Below, piece after piece: positions 59,229-64,000 of a stretch of 64,000 nucleotides of DNA (positions within the stretch are counted from its first letter, which is position 1; each line of letters opens with the position of its first letter). The notes beneath the pieces are model-generated. The model worked only from the letters and a program-made list of their open reading frames with translations, made no database searches and had not been told where the DNA came from. The stretch is taken from assembly GCF_043555865.1 (NCBI RefSeq), contig NZ_JBIGHY010000002.1, forward strand, positions 682,001 through 746,000, written 5' to 3'. Both the position numbers and the translations under genes were made by a program. Origin of the DNA: Pelomonas dachongensis. Lineage in GTDB: Bacteria > Pseudomonadota > Gammaproteobacteria > Burkholderiales > Burkholderiaceae_C.

Positions 59229-62200
59229 TCAGAGCGTGCGAGCCACTTCCTTGATTTCGAAGAACTCCAGCTGATCACCTTCCTTGATGTCGCTGTAGTT
59301 CTTGAGCTTGATACCGCACTCGAAGCCTTCCTTGACCTCGCGCACGTCGTCCTTCTCGCGGCGCACCGAATCCACCTCACCCGTGTAGACCACGGTGTTC
59401 TCGCGCAGCAGGCGGAACTTGGCGCCACGGCGGACCAGGCCGCTGGTGACCATGGAGCCGGCCACCGTGCCGATCTTGGAGGCGACGAACACGACGCGGA
59501 TCTCGGCCGTGCCCAGCGCCTCTTCACGCTGCTCGGGCGCCAGCATGCCGGACATCGCCTTGGTCACGTCATCCACAGCGTCGTAAATGATGCTGTAGTA
59601 ACGCAGATCGACGGCATTGCCCTCGGCCAGCTTGCGTGCACCGGCGTCGGCGCGCACGTTGAAGCCGATGATGACGGCCTTGGACGCGATGGCGAGGTTG
59701 ATGTCGCTTTCGCTGATGCCGCCGACCGCCGCGTGGACGATCTGCACCTTGACTTCGGCGTTGCTGAGCTTGAGCAGCGAGGCGGCCAGCGCTTCCTGCG
59801 AACCCTGCACGTCGGACTTGATGATGAGCGGCAGCGTCTGCACGTCGCCGGCACCCATCTCGCTGAACATGTTCTCCAGCTTGGCGGCCTGCTGCTTGGC
59901 CAGCTTCACGTCGCGGTACTTGCCCGAACGGAAGGTGGCGACTTCGCGGGCACGGCGCTCGTCGCCCAGCACCATGAACTCGTCACCGGCTTGCGGCACT
60001 TCGGTCAGGCCCTGGATCTCGACCGGGATGGACGGGCCAGCCTCGGTCGTGGCCTTGCCGTCTTCGTCCAGCATGGCGCGCACGCGGCCGAAGGTGGAGC
60101 CGGCCAGCACGACGTCGCCGCGCTTGAGCGTGCCGCTCTGCACCAGCACGGTCGCAACCGGGCCGCGGCCCTTGTCCAGCTTGGCTTCGATGACGATGCC
60201 CTTGGCCATCGACTCGACCGGCGCCTTCAGCTCCAGCACTTCGGCCTGCAGCAGCACCTGTTCCAGCAGGTCATCGATGCCCTGGCCGGTCTTGCTCGAC
60301 ACGCCGATGAACGGTGCATCGCCGCCGAACTCTTCCGGCACAACCTGCTCGGCCACAAGCTCGCTCTTCACGCGCTCGGCGTTGGCGTCGGGCTTGTCGA
60401 TCTTGGTCATCGCGACCACGATGGGCACGCCCGCAGCCTTCGCGTGGTGGATGGCTTCCTTGGTCTGCGGCATGACGCCGTCATCGGCCGCACAGACCAG
60501 GATGACGATGTCGGTCGCCTTGGCGCCGCGAGCCCGCATGGCCGTGAAGGCCGCGTGACCCGGGGTGTCCAGGAAGGTGATCATGCCGCGCGGGGTTTCC
60601 ACGTGGTACGCGCCGATGTGCTGCGTGATGCCGCCGGCTTCGCCTGCAGCCACGCGGCTGCGGCGGATGTAGTCCAGCAGTGAGGTCTTGCCGTGGTCGA
60701 CGTGGCCCATGACGGTAACGACCGGCGCGCGCGGCAGCGACTCGTGCTGCTGCTCGGCGCTGGCGCCCTCTTCTTCCAGGAAGGCGTCCGGATCGTCCAG
60801 CTTGGCAGCCATGGCCTTGTGGCCCATTTCCTCGACGAGGATCATCGCCGTTTCCTGGTCCAGCTGCTGGTTGATGGTGACCATCTGGCCCAGCTTCATC
60901 AGCTGCTTGATGACCTCGGCAGCCTTGACGGACATCTTGTGTGCCAGGTCGGCGACCGAGATGGTCTCCGGCACATGGACTTCGATGGTCTGCTGCTCTG
61001 CCGGCGGCGTGAAGTTGGAGCCACTGTCGTCGCGACCACCACGGCCACCGCGGCCACCGCGCGCCGGAGCGCGCCAGTTGCCACCGCCACCCGGACGGCC
61101 GGCGCCGGCGGGGCCGGAACCGATGGTCTTGAGGCCGCGCTTCTTGGCAGCATCATCGGCCCAGCTGGATGACAGCTTCTCGGACTTGACCGACTTCTTG
61201 TCACCCGGCTTGCCGGTGCCCTGCGCAGCCGCGGCCGGCGCCGGAGCGCCCGCCTTCTTGTGAATGGTGCCCTTGATGCCCGCGCCATCGACCGGCTTAG
61301 GCTCTTCGGGCTTCTTCGCGACCAGCACCTTCTTGGGCGCATTCATCATCGCGCGGATCTTGGCGGCCTCGTCCTCGGCGGCCTTGCGGCGGCGGGCCAG
61401 GTCGTCCTGCTTCGCCTTCTCTTCGGCAGCAGCGTCCACGGCCTTGACGACACGCAGCGCGGGCTTGGCCACCTCGGGCGCAGGCGCAGGCGCAGGCGCA
61501 GGCACGGGCGCAGCGACTTCTGCAGCCGGCGCGGGTGCGGGCGGCGGCGGGGCAACGACGGCCGGCGCCTCGGGCGCGGGGGCGACCTTAGCGGCGCGCT
61601 TGGAGGCGGCAGCCTTGTTCAGCGCAGCAGCCTCGGCGGCGGCCGCGGCGGCATTGCGAGCGCGGGCCTCGGCCTTCTCGCCGGCCTTGGCATCCACCTT
61701 GGGCGCGGCCTTGGCGGCCGCCTCGGCAGCGGCGGCTTCGGCAGCAGCTTGCGCAGCAGCTTCGGCCGCAGCGGCTTCGGCAGCGGCCTTGGCGGCAGCA
61801 GCAGCTTCACGCGCAGCGCGCTCGGCATCCTCGCGGGCCTTCACCTTGGCCGCCAGCTCTTCTTCCTGCTGGCGCAGCGCTTCGGCCTGGGCCTGGGCTT
61901 CTTCCTCGCGGCGGCGCAGTTCCGTGTCGTCGGGACCTGAGGAGACTTCGTCGTCGCGCTTGACGAACGTGCGCGTCTTCTTGACCTGGACCTGGATCGT
62001 GCGGGCCTTGCCAGAGGCGTCGGCTTGCTTGATCTCGGTGGTCGACTTCTTGACGAGCGTGATTTTCTTGCGCTCGGCACCGGCGGTGCCATGGGCAGTT
62101 CGCAGGTGGTCGAGCAGGCGTTCCTTGTCGCTCTCGCTCAGCGCGTCGTCGACGGAAGACTTCTTGACGCCCGCGGCTTGCAGCTGCTCCAGCAGACTGC

Positions 62201-62252
62201 TCGCCGGCTTGCTCAGCTCGGCGGCGAATTGGGCGACGGTAGTCACGGCCAT
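59229..62252 (-). CDS. infB: Translation initiation factor IF-2
   Basis: A 1007-residue protein. IF-2 N domain at the start (TTVAQFAAEL, KERLLDHLR), a long Ala/Lys/Pro-rich linker at about 100-420, then the GTPase: GHVDHGKTSLLD, DTPGHAAFT, TKIDKPDAN. C-terminal domains II-IV follow, ending FFEIKEVARTL. Binds fMet-tRNA. ATG 62252 (MAVTTVAQF) fits the family. Confidence 0.95.
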   Translation of the reverse strand: MAVTTVAQFAAELSKPASSLLEQLQAAGVKKSSVDDALSESDKERLLDHLRTAHGTAGAERKKITLVKKSTTEIKQADASGKARTIQVQVKKTRTFVKRDDEVSSGPDDTELRRREEEAQAQAEALRQQEEELAAKVKAREDAERAAREAAAAAKAAAEAAAAEAAAQAAAEAAAAEAAAKAAPKVDAKAGEKAEARARNAAAAAAEAAALNKAAASKRAAKVAPAPEAPAVVAPPPPAPAPAAEVAAPVPAPAPAPAPEVAKPALRVVKAVDAAAEEKAKQDDLARRRKAAEDEAAKIRAMMNAPKKVLVAKKPEEPKPVDGAGIKGTIHKKAGAPAPAAAAQGTGKPGDKKSVKSEKLSSSWADDAAKKRGLKTIGSGPAGAGRPGGGGNWRAPARGGRGGRGGRDDSGSNFTPPAEQQTIEVHVPETISVADLAHKMSVKAAEVIKQLMKLGQMVTINQQLDQETAMILVEEMGHKAMAAKLDDPDAFLEEEGASAEQQHESLPRAPVVTVMGHVDHGKTSLLDYIRRSRVAAGEAGGITQHIGAYHVETPRGMITFLDTPGHAAFTAMRARGAKATDIVILVCAADDGVMPQTKEAIHHAKAAGVPIVVAMTKIDKPDANAERVKSELVAEQVVPEEFGGDAPFIGVSSKTGQGIDDLLEQVLLQAEVLELKAPVESMAKGIVIEAKLDKGRGPVATVLVQSGTLKRGDVVLAGSTFGRVRAMLDEDGKATTEAGPSIPVEIQGLTEVPQAGDEFMVLGDERRAREVATFRSGKYRDVKLAKQQAAKLENMFSEMGAGDVQTLPLIIKSDVQGSQEALAASLLKLSNAEVKVQIVHAAVGGISESDINLAIASKAVIIGFNVRADAGARKLAEGNAVDLRYYSIIYDAVDDVTKAMSGMLAPEQREEALGTAEIRVVFVASKIGTVAGSMVTSGLVRRGAKFRLLRENTVVYTGEVDSVRREKDDVREVKEGFECGIKLKNYSDIKEGDQLEFFEIKEVARTL

Positions 62253-62305
62253 GTGGGGATCCTTCAAATTACTTTTCGGTGCGGCGTGGCGGCGTTGTTG
62301 ATCAA

Positions 62306-63784
62306 TCAGTCGTTGAACCAGTGTTCACGGGCCTTCATGATCAGCGTGCGCGCTGCCGCTTCGTCCAGGCCGGACAGGTCGACCAATTCGTCTACCGCCA
62401 GGTCTGCGAGGTCGTCGCGGGTGTTGATGTCGCCGGCCGCCAGCTTGGCCAGCAGTTCGGGCGTGACACCTTCCAGGTCGCGCAGGTCTTGCGATACCTC
62501 TTCGACCTTCTCTTCCTTGGCGATCTCCATCGTCAGCAACGCATCCTTCGCACGGGTGCGCAGCTCGTTGACGGTGTCCTCGTCGAAGGCCTCGATCTCC
62601 AGCATTTCCTGCATGGGCACGTAGGCGACTTCTTCCAGGCTGGTGAAGCCCTCGGCAATCAGGATGTCGGCCACTTCCGCGTCAACGTCGAGCTTGTCGA
62701 CGAACAGCGCGCGGACGCTTTCAGCCTCCACCTCCTGCTTGGCGGCGGATTCCTCGGCCGACATGATGTTGATGCGCCAGCCGGTCAGCTCCGATGCCAG
62801 ACGCACGTTCTGGCCGCCGCGGCCGATGGCGATGGCGAGGTTCTCCTCGTCGACCACCACGTCCATGGCGTGGCGCTCTTCATCCACGACGATGGACTGC
62901 ACGTTGGCCGGGGCCAGCGCGCCGATGACGAACTGGGCCGGATCCTCGCTCCACAGCACGATGTCGACACGCTCGCCGGCCAGTTCGGTCGTCACGCCAT
63001 TGACGCGCGAACCGCGCACGCCGACGCAGGTGCCGATGGGGTCCACGCGGCGGTCATGGCTGATGACGGCGATCTTGGCGCGGCTGCCGCTGTCGCGGGC
63101 GCAGCTCTTGATCTCCAGCAGGCCTTGCTCAATTTCCGGCACTTCCTGCGCGAACAGTTCCTTCATGAACTCGGGCGAGGAGCGCGACAGCATGATCTGC
63201 GGTCCGCGCTGCGTCGGGTCCACACCGAGGATGACGGCGCGCACGCGGTCGCCGGTGCGCAAGTTCTCTTTCGAGATCATCTCGCTGCGCTTGAGGCGGC
63301 CTTCCACGCGGCCGCTCTCGACAATGATGTCGCCCTTGTCCAGGCGCTTGACCGTGCCGACGAAGATCTTCTCGCCGCGTGACATGAAGTCATTCAGCAG
63401 TTGCTCACGCTCAGCGTCACGGATCTTCTGCAGGATGACCTGCTTGGCGGCCTGCGCACCGATGCGACCGATGGGCACGGACTCGACGGGCTCCTCGATG
63501 TGGTCGTCAACCTCGATGTCGGCGATCTGGTCCTGCGCTTCGAACAACAGGATCTCGGCATCGGCGTTCTGCAGGCCGGCCTCGTTCGGCACCACATGCC
63601 AGCGTCGGAAGGTCTCGTACTCGCCCGAGTCGCGGTCCACGCTGACGCGGATGTCGGCCTCAGCGCCGTAAAACTTCTTGGTGGCCGATGCGAGTGCGGC
63701 TTCAACCGCACCGAACACGACATCGCGCTCCACGCTCTTCTCACGCGAGATTGCGTCCACCAGCATCAACATTTCGCGGTTCAT
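62306..63784 (-). CDS. nusA: Transcription termination/antitermination factor NusA
   Basis: A 492-residue protein: N-terminal RNAP-binding domain (MNREMLMLVDAISREK), S1 domain (GTVKRLDKGDIIVE), KH domains (GVRGSRVNGVTTEL, IGRGGQNVRLASEL) and two acidic C-terminal repeats. Overlaps the rimP stop by four bases (ATGA). Confidence 0.95.
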   Translation of the reverse strand: MNREMLMLVDAISREKSVERDVVFGAVEAALASATKKFYGAEADIRVSVDRDSGEYETFRRWHVVPNEAGLQNADAEILLFEAQDQIADIEVDDHIEEPVESVPIGRIGAQAAKQVILQKIRDAEREQLLNDFMSRGEKIFVGTVKRLDKGDIIVESGRVEGRLKRSEMISKENLRTGDRVRAVILGVDPTQRGPQIMLSRSSPEFMKELFAQEVPEIEQGLLEIKSCARDSGSRAKIAVISHDRRVDPIGTCVGVRGSRVNGVTTELAGERVDIVLWSEDPAQFVIGALAPANVQSIVVDEERHAMDVVVDEENLAIAIGRGGQNVRLASELTGWRINIMSAEESAAKQEVEAESVRALFVDKLDVDAEVADILIAEGFTSLEEVAYVPMQEMLEIEAFDEDTVNELRTRAKDALLTMEIAKEEKVEEVSQDLRDLEGVTPELLAKLAAGDINTRDDLADLAVDELVDLSGLDEAAARTLIMKAREHWFND

Positions 63785-64000
63785 TGCTTGAGACCTCCGT
63801 CAACCTTGTCTTGGCCGGGCGCCGCCTCGCTAGGCTCGCCCGCTTGTTTTTTGGCCGCTGCCGCCTTCGGCAATTTCTTCGGCTTGATGACGCCCCGCTG
63901 GCCGGGCTTGCGATCAGGCGCCGGCTCACCGCCGCGCCCCTTGAAACTGAACGACGGCACCAGGTGCGCATCGCGCACTTCGTCGAGAGTGAAGTCCAGC
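63781..64000 (-). CDS. rimP: Ribosome maturation factor RimP, 3' part
   Basis: The frame runs out of the window at 64000. The visible C-terminal 72 residues read LDEVRDAHLVPSFSFKGR, then a Lys/Pro/Ala tail typical of betaproteobacterial RimP. It is the first gene known of the nusA-infB-rbfA operon. RimP is needed for 30S maturation. Confidence 0.85.
   Translation of the reverse strand, partial: LDFTLDEVRDAHLVPSFSFKGRGGEPAPDRKPGQRGVIKPKKLPKAAAAKKQAGEPSEAAPGQDKVDGGLKQ

Overview
The window is a GC-rich betaproteobacterial chromosome segment, probably Burkholderiales of the Roseateles/Rubrivivax/Mitsuaria kind. This is inferred from codon use, the rimP-nusA-infB-rbfA-truB-typA order and the rdgC, rhlE, dusA and BLUF gene types; no rRNA or tRNA gene is present to settle it. 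It carries one complete-looking prophage of about 45 kb, at roughly 8476-53838, inserted in the 5' end of dusA.

Left chromosomal flank (1-8.5 kb): end of a periplasmic-binding-like protein, a FrnE/DsbA-family oxidoreductase, rdgC, an AppA-like BLUF photoreceptor, a CYTH phosphatase, an RhlE-type helicase, a CAP-domain lipoprotein, ogt and the body of dusA. Right flank (53.8-64 kb): the displaced first codons of dusA, an enoyl-CoA hydratase-family gene, an EamA transporter, then typA, truB, rbfA, infB, nusA and the end of rimP. Before insertion the minus-strand order was eamA - hydratase - dusA - ogt, with ATGA overlaps at eamA/hydratase and at hydratase/dusA. The phage has cut this unit and supplies a new dusA start.

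Prophage layout, left to right: integrase; an AT-rich membrane/coiled-coil cargo gene; an adenine methyltransferase; lysis genes (Rz/Rz1, GH19 endolysin, two holins); a secreted lipoprotein; tail tip, NlpC/P60, DUF2163 and DUF2460 proteins; tape measure; a G/GT chaperone pair with a -1 frameshift; tail tube; head completion proteins; a protease-capsid fusion; a PIN-domain cargo gene; an SGNH-like virion protein; portal, gpW, TerL and TerS; a cos-like region; a Q-like gene behind a terminator; a primase-polymerase/helicase; and a CII-like regulator. All of the above from the lysis genes on lie on the minus strand. At about 41.8 kb a Cro-like gene (minus) and a CI-like gene (plus) diverge. The CI-like gene overlaps a HipA-like and a DUF3037-like gene. 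A second plus-strand early operon (44.2-52.2 kb) carries ASCH, ParB-like, a C5-methyltransferase with internal repeats, many small unknown genes and a PrtN-like regulator. The right end holds a two-gene AT-rich cargo module (LPO_1073/Vpar_1526-like protein plus a small membrane protein) with its own promoter.

The phage appears to be a siphovirus: lambda-type portal and GpA-type terminase with a tail tip resembling gene transfer agents. Four copies of an operator near TTAGCAAACACTAA lie at the two early promoters and suggest one repressor controls both. The best candidates for undescribed biology are the HTH/HipA-like/DUF3037-like trio, the right-end AGRD-motif pair, the PIN gene between capsid and portal, and the phage lipoprotein beside the tail-tip gene.
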